A stretch of 64,000 bases of DNA from positions 15,102,001-15,166,000 of the forward strand of contig CM020517.1 in assembly GCA_009823395.1 (NCBI GenBank), given 5' to 3'. The DNA comes from Thamnaconus septentrionalis (taxonomy: Eukaryota > Chordata > Actinopteri > Tetraodontiformes > Monacanthidae). The position numbers were made by a program, and so were the translations under genes. Each line of letters begins with the position of its first letter. Position 1 is the first letter of the stretch. This document shows positions 1 to 13,500 of this stretch, in pieces. The notes beneath the pieces were generated by a model. The model was not told the origin of the DNA and made no database searches. It was given only the letters and a program-made list of their open reading frames with translations.

Positions 1-122
1 GTAACTCAAATCAACTGCAAACAGCTACAGCTGTTGGGAACGTGATGCGCCCAGTCTGCAGGGTGAGGTCATCATTGTGATATTGCTAACCGTGCTGGCT
101 GCACAGGAGTGATGGATTAGAT

Positions 123-411
123 CAATGGTTTCCAAAGTGGAGGCTGCCAGGGGGCGCTAAGGAGGCTGCAGGAAATTGGAGAAAATAAAAGAGAATGGCC
201 ATGGTTATCAACTCGTTAGTCGATAGTATTGTAATTCTAAACAAAAGTAACAATTATGGAATAGCAAATAAAGGTGAAAAAAAAAGCATTCTAAAAGTTT
301 CTTTACACATTTTGTAACATTGTCTGTTGGTTGGCGGCCAGATGCTAATGCAGTTGAGGAAGTGGGGGTTTTGGGGGAGGGGCATGGCCTGGAAGAGTTT
401 GGGAACCCCTG
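123..411. mobile_element. Non-autonomous hAT-like element (MITE), 289 bp
   Basis: The element begins CAATGGTTTCCAAAGT and ends, read on the opposite strand, CAGGGGTTCCCAAACT; 12 of these 16 terminal bases match. It is flanked by an exact 8-bp duplication GATTAGAT (115-122 and 412-419). Terminal CAGGGGTTCCCAAA and 8-bp target-site duplications are typical of hAT elements. No transposase reading frame is present, so it is non-autonomous. Confidence 0.75.
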
Positions 412-419
412 GATTAGAT

Positions 420-3400
420 CAGAACAAATGAAGACGTTTCTGCCCGGGAGGAAAAGCGACACGTGATGAAGACGGAGGGGGATGAGGGCCGCGATGCTCG
501 GCCTCACAAGCGGCGTCACATATGCCGTTCCGCCGGGAGGCCTCATCGCGGCACCATTTTCCCAAAATGTTTTTTACGGAGAGGTGTGTGGGGGGTGGGG
601 GGGGTGAATAAATCAAATGCAGAAGCGACGCGGCGTCGCTCTCCGTCTCACCAGCCCCTGGGCTTCCTCCTCCTCCTCCTCCTCACTCTCCAACACGTGT
701 TGTCAATTAGCCCGCTGGCAACAGCCATAATCCGGAGTCTTCCTCCCGTGGACGTGGCCCAGCAAGTCTTTTTACTCAACCCCCCACCCCCATTGACAGG
801 TCCCGCAGTGCCGTAAAAACACTGAAGCTGTAACCTGACGATGGAGGTAACAGGGATTAATATTGGCAAATGGTGACGCCATATTCGAGCTGCGATTTAC
901 AAAAACTGTCACAGGCCGAGGTGCGTGGTTCCTGCTTGTTGCAGCTGCTAGCGTTTCATGTCTGCATTAGTTTTACAGCGTCCTTATCGGGACGTCGCAG
1001 CTGCAGATGACTGAAAAGCTTTCCGGCAGCATGTGTTTCCAGTTATTCCAATAATCTGTTCGCCACCGAGATGCCAGACGGGGGTGTCTTTGAAAATTCA
1101 GCGACAGCTTTATGGCCGCGTTGCGAGACGTGCAAATGAGCGAGTGAGTGATGGCTTGTGTTTAAAGCACAGTTTGGAAACTGACTTTTTCTCCAATGCT
1201 CTCCAGAGGCTTTCGGACAAAGATCTGCCCCCCCCCCCGGGACAGTCGCACCTGCTGGATCGGGGGGGCTTTACGGTCATTTGACAAAAATCTGTTGTGG
1301 CAGAGTCATAAAAATGGCCAACAGTAGCTGTAAAACATTTGGAGGGCTGCTTTCTTGTTTAAGCTCAAAGTCACTGAGAAATATCTTTGTCCGCTCATGG
1401 GTGGTGGAAAGATACTTCAGACCTTAATTGGCGCAAATTGAGCCTTTAAATTTATCTGAAATAACCATTTGGCAAAAAGACGGGTTGACGAACATTTTTT
1501 ACGCATTCGTAATAACCAGTTAGATTTTTTATTGCTACCACTTTAATGCAGTAACTAAAACTTGAAATTTCCGGTCGGTGCAGGTGTCAAATTTCTGCCC
1601 GACGGCTAGCGACGATTTACCAAAGTGTTTAAACTTTTGCAAAAGTAGGTCAGGAGAATCAGAAGATGTCCACAGAAAAAGAAAAACCCTCAGGGGTTTA
1701 TTCTGCTCTTCTCTTAATGTGAAAATGTCACCCATCTTCTTGATAAAACAGCAATTACTGCAGCATCCGTGCTAATCTCTCTTGGAGAATCAAGGCTCAC
1801 ACTCATTTCCTGTTTATCTCCTTCTTTCCTCACGGAAGCTGGCACGGCAAACCTTCCCTGGCTTTGCTACAACCAACTGGAATTGATGCCCAGTTATGGG
1901 GTCTTATCTTGAAAACATGAATAAACCTTCAGAGAATTAAAATCATAACAATTAAGCAATCACACAATGTTTCCTCAAGCCTTTAGTTTCCCTGTTTAGA
2001 TCTCAATGTTTGATTCCCAGAAAATCTCAAGATTTGTTGGTACTGCATTGTCATTAAAGAAGCCAGTCGTTCCAACTACAGCCAAATACAATGTTTAAGC
2101 AAATAAGACATGAAGACATGAAATTAAAAAAATGGTCAAACCAACTTTGGTCATTAAATCTCTGCTTTAGCTTATTCTAAGCCATAACCTTTCAGATGCA
2201 GCAGCTGTTTCTTTTGGCCAGAACCAAACATCACCCAAAAAGACCTCTAAATAGGTCTGATTAAAGTTGAGGCAGGCTACTAAACATGTGAGAATGTTAA
2301 CTCTGCAGTTTGTGACCACCGCAGACATCTCCCTTGCGGCTGCAACACAGTGCATCCATTCTGGCCAGAGTCGGGAGCTGTATGGTAATTTCATTTTTTT
2401 TCAACTTATGGCAAACCACAGAGTCGAAACTATCTGTGCTCGTCTGCATTTCTCCTCTTACATGATGCTAGTTTGACGTCTACGTGAACATGTGGCAACA
2501 CTTAAAGATCTTTTTTCCATAAGAGTGAGAATCTGTCATACTCTCCCTCTTTATATTTATCTACATGTGTGTGCATCTGTATCTCATACATATTTTTTTT
2601 TTTCCACAGGACCCTGACTTTGCCCCGGGTTTTACCTGCAATGATGGAAATGCATGGGCTCTTCTGAATGCGAGTTGTTTATACAGGGTGAGAGAAACCA
2701 TGGCGACCCAACAGGAGTCCCAGACAGTGTCGAGACTTTTCCTGTTTAGAGATGAAAGATCCTCTGTTAGTGGTCCATGTTGGGACACTGCAGTTAATTA
2801 CTCTGTGGAAAACACAACTATTTTATTGTGAAGCTGCCTCAAAGCAGGAGCAGTAACACTTGCAAGGAAGTAAAAAAAAAAAAATTCTTGGGAAAGCAAA
2901 AATATATATTTCCATTGCTGAACTCAACAATATGAACCAGCATCCAGTCCAAAACCTTTTTACCGTCACTGGGAAGCAAAACAAACGCAGATGTGCCCCC
3001 ATTGAAACGCCGGTATCCTTGAAAAATCTCCCACCGATAAACACATACTTCCTCTTTTCTCAAATAACAGATGAAGATGACATTTTGGTCCAATTAGTGC
3101 TGAGATCAAAGGCTCAACCTACCATTTATAATAAAGTTTTTTCTTTCTTGACCTTCTCTCTGCTTACAGCTGAGATTCTCTTTTTTTCACAAGTCATCTC
3201 AAATTAAGTTTGGATGTGCCAGGGATCATCCTGTCCTGGGGGAATATCGACATTCCTTGACGATTGTGTTGCTCTGCAGCATCTTGTCATGTCAGCAAGG
3301 TATTTCTTGGAAAAGGTCCCAGACATTTCAACATTTGCATAAAACAAACTACAGGCATCGTAGCAAATCTGCACGACTGGTGGGAAGATGTTGAGTCAGC

Positions 3401-6400
3401 ACATCTGGTCGCACAAAAATTAATTGCAAACCTTCTCTGTAACGAGTAGAAGATGCAAAATTCAAAACTGTTGTGGGGTGTCATGCCCTGAGCTGAAGGA
3501 ATTTTTTTCCAAAAACTGTTGAATTTACTTCACATATCCATCTGGGAAAAGTCCAATAGAAAGGATTTGGAGGTGACTGATGAATACCTGCGTCCCCAGT
3601 TTGGCCAGTCGTCATCTGCTGCTAATGGCGCCAGATGGAAAGGTGGGTAACCCGTGCTTAGCACTGATAAACTGAGTGTTCAACTGAAGACAGTCAGGAT
3701 TTGAATCAAGCTCAAGTTTTGCTGCTCAGCTTAGTACTGATGCTTTTCTTTCAACGAGAAGATTCTATCCACTTCTGCCACCATTGCGAAATCCGCAGCG
3801 CAGCTGCCTGTGTTTACTTGCTCGCAGTAGCTTCCTGTTTGTGTCACATTACGAAATTCTGGCTGAATGCTCCAGACTGTTTCATCTCAGAGGATGTTGA
3901 TTCATCCTGCAATTTCTCGTCTGGCTCGACGTAGCTGGGGGATCTGCGAGGGTTCACACGGGGTATGTTAGTGTTGTGTCTTATCCCTCTGCATAAGCAA
4001 CACAAAAAGGTGCACAAATTAGGTTACAAAACAATCAGGAAATGTATAATTAATTAATTGCAGGTAAAAAAAATACATGAGTTGCACGTCCTAAGTGCGA
4101 CCTGCATTGGGATACCAGACATTTGTTGCTACGGGACCCGGTGTACTTTTTTTTTTATGACGGCTCCTGTTTTTAAAGCTCCCAGTTGTGAAGGTGCTGC
4201 GGAGTACGTGCATAATGATTCAGCTCCAACTGTGAATGCGTGTGGAAGGCATGTCGGCCGTGGACAATATGACTCACAAAGCCCAGATGGCCCTCTGATC
4301 CTGCCTCAACAGGTAGCGGGTCGGTCTGTCGGTGGCACAAGTCGGCTGTCTGGGAGGACGGCACCATGGAAAGTGTGGTTTGGTGCTTCGTTTGGAAGGA
4401 CGAGGCCAACAAGGCACCTTCAGTTTTACCGCAGTGTGCAGGCCAGAGCCAGGACGAGGCCTCAAGTCCTTGAGGGTTGTTTTTTTGCAGAATCCTAAAA
4501 TGTGTCAGACTGCTCCACTGCAGTACGGGGATTGAAGTAACAAAGATCTGGATTTAACATGGCCAACGCACTTGTGGATGCTTTCTGTGCTCTCCAACTA
4601 ATTACTTTTTTTTTTTTTTTTTTTGTAACGCAAATTCTATTTTAATGAGAATGATAATCTTTATGGGATGACTCTATGGTTAAAAGGGGGAAAGTGGTTG
4701 TGGTCATGAAGCAACCAGACAGACGTAAGCCCTTGCACACAAGCTCCTTTGTGTTTTTATGATATAATTCCATCAATAAAAGTTAATATCTTGGGGGAGA
4801 AAAAAAGCATTGTTTGGAGGCTTTGGAATGTTAGATTAATTTAGATTAAGTCGTAAGCAAAGTACATGTGAATGCCTAAAATTGTATTCACAAAACACGT
4901 GTAAGTGCATTTATTTTCACAATACAGTTGGCTATACAACAGGGCTAAACATATTAGCAGAGTGGCTTTGCTTTATATTAATCACATCTCAAACCAAGCT
5001 CTATTTGTTTTTCCTTAGACTGTATGCAGTGATTTATTCCCCCATGAGTCTTCATGGCACGATATCAGATTTCGACAGGAAGCTGGTGACTAATTAAAAT
5101 AATCCTTTCAATGAAAGACCAACAAGGCAGATCTCATTACTCATCTGCTTTATAACGTGTGTATTTATTTTGTCTTTTCATCAGAAATATTCAGCAATGA
5201 TGTGCTGCCCTGGGTTTTCAGACTACTGCTTCACCACTGCACATGAATCATTGGTAATGATCACTTTGCATGACATCAACTATTTTGAAATAGCAAGCAA
5301 CAGATCCAGGAGATTAATCTTTTTTGGGATATTTTTCACAAAGGTTTGGTTTTTTTTTTCCCGACTAACTTTTCTGTTTTAATTGAACTAATACACTTGC
5401 TGATTTAGCACAATCCCATGCGCTTCTATTAAAAAACAAACAAAAAAAGGTTTGCAGGAAGGTCAGGCAGACGGTCTCAGTCAAAATCAAGAATACAGGC
5501 ATCCTGCTTGTCTGGCAGCCTGGAGTCAGCCGAGGGCTGTTTTTGTGCTCATTACCTCGTCTAATGTTTCCATCCAGGACAAATTTATTCCCAAATCCAA
5601 CCGTTTCAGCGTTGGAGGCAAAGATCCACTTCCAACTTGCAGTAAATATGTAACTGAAAACACTCCTGTGTGTTATTCTGAGCTTTATTAAGGTAAGATC
5701 TGATTTCATTAAAAAAAAAAAAAAGAAAAACCAAATAAGCAAAAGATAGTTCACCAAATAAATAAGCTTGTCCGATTAATCACTAGTCTGTGATGCACTG
5801 AACACAAGCTGATCAAACAAAGTCACCATCATTAGCGGCTATTTTCTTGCTAACAATTCCCATCAGGGTCGAAACATGCAGCGCGGTTTCCAACACAACA
5901 CATTTAGGACAACCCTGAACTGAAAGAGTTGGCTGGCTGGGAAAAGCCAAAAAACAACCCCCGCACCCCCCCCCAAAAAAAAAAAAAAAAAAATGCCTAA
6001 GCATTCCTTGAACCACAAGTCAAGGCAAGGAAGCAGTTAGCGTTCGCTCCTGACTCAAGTGTGAACGTGACCAGTCTGCGCTATTTTCAGCACAACAAGC
6101 TCCTTCCTAATGGCAAATTAAAGAGTGAGTCAGGACGCGTTATTTACGCGCTGTAATGAGAAACATGCCCCGGCGCTGCATTTTGACTGAGCGCCAGCAG
6201 ACCACATTCTGAATGCACACGTCTGAATGTAAACGTGATGCAATGCAGAGTGGAAACGGGTGCGGTGATCAGCCTCGCATTGCGTCGGAATATTTATTCA
6301 GCCGGGTTGCACGCAGTAGTGACACTTCCCATCATGCCTCTGGAACTCACATGATCTATTTGGCCAATCAGAATGCAGCATGTGCGACGTTGTGACGTCA

Positions 6401-9400
6401 CACTGGGAATAAATTATTGTCTGGTGATTTTCTGGCCTTTGTGATTTTTTTTAAATGACTAAAAGACCATCACTGAAAAATCAATGATAGAAAGATTTGC
6501 TATGAATCGCGTTTCAGGTCAGTCGTCCTGTCAGCTGTTTTAAAAGTGTTTATTTTTGTATTGCTATGGGAAAAATGTTTTTGGGCCCATGGGATTTTTT
6601 TTCTGCAGTACCTCGAGTGGCCACTGGGAAGAAAATTGGCGCACCGCCATATTGCCAGTCCGATATCCAGTTCTTATAATACATCCACGACGTCACTCAG
6701 TAGTGTCTGTAAACCAAGAGGTCCCATTTTCTTTCATAGGATGGCCAGGGCATGAGTCATGCCACGCTGCTTCTAATTGGCTGGTACTCGTTGACGGAAT
6801 TCAGACATTAGGAATTAGGCTAGTTGTGTAGGACCAGTTAGTTAGCGACAAACTCTGGCCTACACCACGGTTTACAAAAGAAACTACTGGCAAGGTGAGA
6901 GAGTAGTTGTCCGATTTTCAGGTGTGGAAGGATTGAGAAATAAGGAATAGGTCATTCAAAACATGTTATTGTCTTTCACCAGCCTGTGGTGCAGTATTTG
7001 GTCAGTTACTGCATCATTTCATAATCCGTATTCCCAGAGGTCAAGCAGCAGCAGACGTTATGTGGCAATGTTGCAAACACTACTGGCCCATTTTTGTGTA
7101 AACTCAATATCGTAGTCCTACATGTCACCGTTTATAAAACTGGGCGTTTATCCTTTGCTGAATGGGCTGCTGGAAAAAAGAAAAAAAAAAGGTCTTGAAT
7201 TAAGAGTGCGCCCACTTCTCCAGGGAAAACGACACCACCGGGAGCTCGTCAGTCGGTGCAGTAGATCTACAGCAACCGAGTCGGGCGAGCGCGTTTCATC
7301 CAAGCCACCTCAAATTCTCAGGCCCTCAAAAGATTCTTTCCAGGACACGGGCCCAGCGTGGGGATGTCAGACCATGACCTCATAGCGAGTAACAAAGTGA
7401 GAAGGGGTCAAAAGGTCAAAGAGGAGACCGCCGACGCCGCTGGCAGGGGCTGGGGGGAACCTTTCGTGCCCCCCCCCCGAGCGTGCGTTGATGCCTGAGA
7501 ACGTGCAACAGTTTGCCCTGCAGGCTCACATGTTGCCGAGTGGCACTTTGTGGTTTGTGTGGTTAATGAGCAGACGGCGCTCGCAGGAGAAAGGGGGGTG
7601 GTGGTGGGGAGGTGGGGGCTGGGGGGGTGGAAACAGAGGGTGGATTGGTCACGCATTTCATTTTCTGCGACGGAGCAGAAACAGCAGGGATCCATGCGTC
7701 TGAGGTTGCAGCCGTTCTCACCGTTATAATAAAAAAAAAAATAAATACTTGGTTTTAATTGCATTCTTGACAGGCTGCCCTATTGTCTGAACGCTCAACA
7801 CAATGAAATGACCGTCTGGGAATACTCAGCACTCCATAACGCATGAATCCCAAGGCAACACCGGTGGAATGGTTCCAGCAATGAAAGGTAAGGAGTTCAC
7901 ACGAGGTAGAAGCGGATTCCATTTCAATTTGCTGACCTTTTTAACGCACGTAGATATAAATACTGTAGTTATGTGGTTTTTTTTTTTTAGAAAGTTGATC
8001 AAACTACCGGCATACAGATTCCATTTCATGCCACTGGGTCTCGAAAGCAAATCGTCTGTCCCACGGAGATTCTTCTTGAAAAGATTTTGATGTACGTTCT
8101 TTCTATTTATATTTCAAGCTGTGCACAGCAGCGCTCTTTGGAAACTCACTCGACCCACATGACACACCTGGACAAACAAACGGCTGCAATAGTCACCACC
8201 TACTAAATTATCCTAGATCTCTGGATGTAGGTATGGAAAGCAAAAGGTTTGGGCTTTTCAGAGTCACTTCTTCAGCTTTTAGTTTCACATGATTTTTTTA
8301 CGTGGACTGTACAGCACTGACGCTGAGGCCGAGGGTATTTTTAGTGACATCGAAAAGCACCCCACACGAATAATACAGTAGTGGATTTACTGCATTAAAT
8401 ATATGCTTGCTGCCCCTAGTGGTCAACTTGTCAACACAAGGTTGTCACCACCAGTAATTACGGTGGTTCCAGCGGCTATTTTGCAAACCTCTGATGACTT
8501 CAGCTTTCTCTCCCTTCCACCTCTGGTCCCCCCCCCCCCCAATCATCAGGTTTATGATTCCAACGCATTTTTTTTTTTTTTTTCCCCCATAAGAAAGTAA
8601 TTCATACAGTGCAGTAGTCATAACAGATTGAACAGGAGCACAGTTTTATCCAAGTCACCATGTAAGTGCTCCCTGTTTTCTGCGGGAACCAAAGCGCGGA
8701 ATTGAACCTGGATTTAGGGAAAATTATTAGCTCCGAGAGGAGGGAAGTCTTTCCCTCTTCCTCCCCTCTGAGAATGAAGGGGGGCTCCATATTCTGTTCA
8801 AAAGTGCAACCTCAAGCCCCGCCTGCGTCATCCCTCAAAATGGGGTTTTAAGTAGTTAGGAAAAAATTCTGGTCGTCTCTTGCTTCTGTGTGCAGCTTTT
8901 CAAACAGCATTGGCTTCCAGGAATGTGATCTTTCACCCGCTATTTCAGTTGCTTCAGCTAATTTTGGGCAAAAAGAAAAGCAAGGACTGTTTACTGTTGA
9001 AAACAAAAGAAGAAAAAGACGACATTTTGCTGGCACCTGGCAGTGATTTTGTATGTGTGGGAAGTGAACCCATATAGTTGCTGATGTAATCCCAGAGTGA
9101 GTGTTTTGGCTTTCCATATTCCATTTCCAAAAAGAAACCTCAATTGTCCGGGGTCACTTCAACGGGAGCCGTTTAGCATGAAATAACCCCTCAAGAAAGT
9201 TCACCAGCGTCTGTATATTTGCCACTTTCCCACAAATCCAGGCCCTGCTGTAGAAAGCCAAGTGGATATGGCAAACATAAAGTACTATGTTTTACCAATT
9301 TTCGGATTGATTTTTAGCTTCATGCTAGAACCGGCTCTTTGTTTGACCTTTGAAAAGCAAAAAAGGGAAGACAAAAAAACCAAACTGTCGTCTCGTGAAG

Positions 9401-10500
9401 AGGGGAAAATACTCGGCTGGGAGTGTTGTCACTAACCTGGGAGGTACCAGTGGTCTTTGTGGCATCACGAAAGTCCAATTTCAGATTGTGTGTTTCCTGC
9501 ACACAATCAGATTTCATAGCGTTTCACTGACACGGTAAAGAAGTATACCAGTTGGTAAAGTAAGTTTCCAGTGATATGTGGACCTTCAGACCTACTACCT
9601 ATAGTAGATCTACTTCATCCTATGCTGTTCAGTATGACTCTCAATGCTAAAAAAAAAAACGCTGTCACTTCACTGCCATTTGGGTTTCTAAATGTAATCC
9701 AGGTGGTTTCGACTTGGCTAACATTTGCCCAAAGTACAGTTGCCCCAAGCTTTGAAGAATAAAGGAAACTCTCTTTGCTATGGTTGTGAATTCCTTGGGA
9801 GAACCACGGTTAGGGAGCCCAATGAATGAAGGCCATTCTTTCCACAGCTCACTCGGTGCCACGCTCAACCAAAACCGAAGCCCAAGTGAAACAAAGCACC
9901 ACAGCCTGTGTTGACATCCCGTTGTGAGTTCAGCGCCAACGAAATGTTCACTTTTCTACTGTTTAGGCTTTCCGACAAAAAAAAAAAAAAAGAAGAAACG
10001 CACACAAAAGGCATCACAAGAGAGAGACTATAAAGAATGAAGTTTCATATTGTGCAAAGCCTTTCCGAAAGACCAGTGAGGAAATGGACGAGAAGAGGGT
10101 TTAAAATGTGAAATACACAGCTGCGTCTATTAAGAAACGACGCACGTGCACCTGGGCACAGACACATCACTTTTTGAAGTCAGAAAAAAGCATCTGTGAA
10201 ACACTGCATTCATGATTGGACAGAAACTCTGACTCCTAATCATTTCAGGAGCTTTTTTTGGCCTTTTTAACCTTTGCTAAAATAAACAACAAAGAGGCTG
10301 AAAGACACAGAGGCCTCACACTCATAGAGGCAACCTTCACAGCAGATGGAAAATGTGAGTGAATAAATTGCAAATGGAAGTGGAAAACGGTCCCGGGCCA
10401 TGGTCTGAACATTTCTAATTGAAGCAGACAGAGTCTGACGGCAATAAGGATTCTATTTTTAAGACTATATTTTGCATCAGGATGTTTTCGGGTCGGTAAT
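420..10500. other. Intergenic, no gene recognised
   Basis: Open frames are all short and match nothing I recognise on either strand. Contents are AT-rich sequence with homopolymer runs (poly-T near 4,606-4,624, poly-C near 7,470 and 8,529), isolated CpG-containing blocks (430-560; 6,120-6,300), and a segment at 6,600-6,800 that reads like a dispersed repeat but could not be assigned. The candidate exon near 2,610 is listed separately. Confidence 0.6.
2610..2689 (+). other. Candidate exon of an unknown transcript
   Basis: The segment follows a very strong acceptor (a run of T's then CCACAG) and ends ACAGG before GTGAGA, a good donor. Between them the plus strand is open and would encode DPDFAPGFTCNDGNAWALLN followed by ASCLYR. 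I recognise no family. Good splice sites occur by chance in long intergenic DNA, so this is only a flag. Confidence 0.15.
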
Positions 10501-13500
10501 CAACAACACCTTCAAGTTCTGAAACCTTTAGCTCAGCACCTGATTACACCGAGGTGATTTCCAAATAAAATTTGACTTGACTTGACAAAAGCAGACTCTA
10601 TATTTGGACAAGGAATCACATAAATAGAGTCATGATGGGGGAAAAGTCCCTTAAAGAACATCACAGCTGCCTCTTAATGGCCTGTTAGCTGGCCAGGTGA
10701 CAAACAAAATAGATTGCGGTTAGTGAAGCACACTCAAAGATGTCTCCTCACAAGCTTTCCTTCACTGGTCATAGTCAAGTTTGTTTTTCCTTCTGTGTTT
10801 TTCTTAGTCCTCAAGTGAGCTGTTTTTACATAATGTTGTTGTTTTTTTGTTGCATTATTAATAAAGACGAATATATAACAACTAGCCGAGCAAATTAATT
10901 TAGTTCCCCAGCGGAACAAGGTGAAATAAAACAATTTAAACATGTATATATGTGTGCTAATTTCTATATTGTGCAAGAGTTGGGAAAAAAAATAAATTTA
11001 ATCCAGTTTAAGCTGGGCTACAACAAATAATTCAGTTATTTACTAATTTCTTTCTCTCTCCAGTTGCGGCGCTCAACCCTGTGACTGCTGTTTTACAAAT
11101 AAAGACTAATTTAAGATAATTGGGGAAAAAAATGGGAGAAAAATAAACCAACAAAACCCACAAGCTACCGTCCGCCCCTGACGTGGAGGAATAACCTGTA
11201 CTGGCTCGTATTTCATCATTATAAAGTCTAGTCTTGTTTAATGGGAATAAACTAGAACTGAAACATTCTTTTTGACAGAAAATAATGGAAAGGATAACAG
11301 GGCCACTTCGGTGACTTCGTTAAATTTATTGAGCTAAGTGAAATTAACGTGGGCAAATGTGCCATTCAGCTGTCTAGAGCTGCCACTGGAAATATTTTGT
11401 TTGAAATAAAGTGACTAACAGTTCCCGATTTGTAATCTTAGCACCGATGCTACCCGATGTTAGCGCTCACCAGAGTGGCTTTCGTTTGCACTGGATAGAT
11501 TTCAGTCCTTCCAAAAACAGCTTTGTTTCCAACAGAAACGGCAAATCAGGAGAATGGCCCAACACGTGTGTTTGCCACTCCATATGCATGAGTCTTCTTA
11601 GAAAAATAGATGATAACAGATTCAGCATAAAAGCCATGCCAAAGGTTCAGCTAAAGTGCAGCTGTGGAGTTATCGCAGCTTCTACTATGGACAAGCACAG
11701 GTGCTACCAGTAACATTAATAACCCCATTCCGTTCTGTTGAGACCAAAGCCAGCGTACACAATAGCAGAGCACCGTCTGAGCAGAGAGCGGAATTCAGCT
11801 TTTGCTCGATAAAAAATATGAATGAGATTATTTGGTTTTAATTTCTCACCCGTTTAGCTATATTTAGCGTCACAAATCTGTGCTGACTAAACAACAACCT
11901 TCTGTTCTTTCATGTAGCTGATGTCTCATAGGCACTCCAGGGTAGCACGTGGTTGAATGAGGCCATTAAATACAGGAGGTTAGCAGTCTGTGGTAATATT
12001 TCATGCTCTGTATGTATCACAAAACCCACAAAAAAGCGTGTTTATTTGCGTGTTTATCGCAGACCATTCCGGTTGGCGTGAACCCATGCCGTCATTTGTT
12101 CTCAGAACAATTTTCCTTTCTTGCTCTATTTTTGTCCTTCACACACATTGACCGACTGACCAGATTTTTCCATTCACTTGTCCCCCAGCAAGCAGCATCC
12201 GTGCAGCCGTTGTCGTAAACTTTGCCTCAGTGGTCCGAAAGAGTTTGGCTTACCGCCAGAGGATTTCATGCTTTGGCGGAAGCGTGTCTGCTGAATCGCT
12301 GCGGAAGGTCACCGAGCGAAGTCTCAGCCTCGACTCCGAGGCTGAACGAACCCACCATCGAGGGCCCGTCTGCACTGATGCTGCCTTTCAGCAGAGGCAG
12401 CTGTGTTACTTCACGATAATGAAGTGCTATTTGCAGGAGTCAAAGACGTTGTGGCGTCAGCCAAATGTCTGAATTTGTTGGAGGATTTATTTTCTACCGA
12501 CCTGAAAAAATAAACCTTTCAAGAGATCAGTTGTTCACTGGACATACGTTTAGTTCTTTTCTCAAGTCAAGTGCAACTAAAACAAAGGAGAACAAGCTGA
12601 ACGTTTTAAAGGTATTAAAACTTTTGGACAAATAACCGCTGTCAATAAAACGGTGTGAGTAGCTATTTGTATGGAGTGAGAGCCACCGTTTTGAAGCCAA
12701 AATGGTGTAAAAGTTGATCGCAGTCCCACTGAGAGGGTGTCTGCACCAGAGATGCCCCTCTGGGAGTCACTGTCAGACAGCAGAGCACTTGACTTGGAAA
12801 ATGTCTTGTCACAGTTTATTATTTTCACTGTCACACGCTCGTCTTAAAGACCTCTTTGAGCACATGCTTTTGATGCTTTGCGAGGTGAAACAAGAGGCCA
12901 GCGTGTAACTGAGAAAAGGCTGGGGTGTGGGGGGCAGCAACCGACTACATGACAGCTGTAAAGGCAGACAATAATTCTCCCTGTATTTACGGGGCAGGAA
13001 ATGTCTTAAAAGGATGATGAGGAAAGTGCTTGGAAAATCTTTGTCATGGTGATCTGTAAACGGGAAGACAAAATCACCTTGTTCTGACGCTCGGTGTCTT
13101 TGCAGGTGTTCCCGTGAAATGATACGAGAGGCAAGCCGTATCAGGAAAATCCCCGAGCTTATCCTAAAATTAAATTGCTATCACGTAAGACGACATTCCC
13201 CGCTTCCTTTGTTGTTTGGAAAGACGGTGATTATCAAACTCTACAGACGGTGAAGCAAAGGTCATACATCAACATCATTCACATTGTAATCAGCAAAGTT
13301 CCATGACTGTATCCTCTATGACATCAGTCGATGTGGGATACAAAAACCAAAAAGTACAGTATGTGAAGAAAAAAAAAATTACTATAGTGGGTTTGAAAAA
13401 CCCAAAAGCTAGTTTTTTGCCTGTTAGTTTTCCCTCAGCATAGCGAGTAAAAGATACCTCCAACCTTGTTGGATATGTCCAACATTTTACAGCATAAGAA

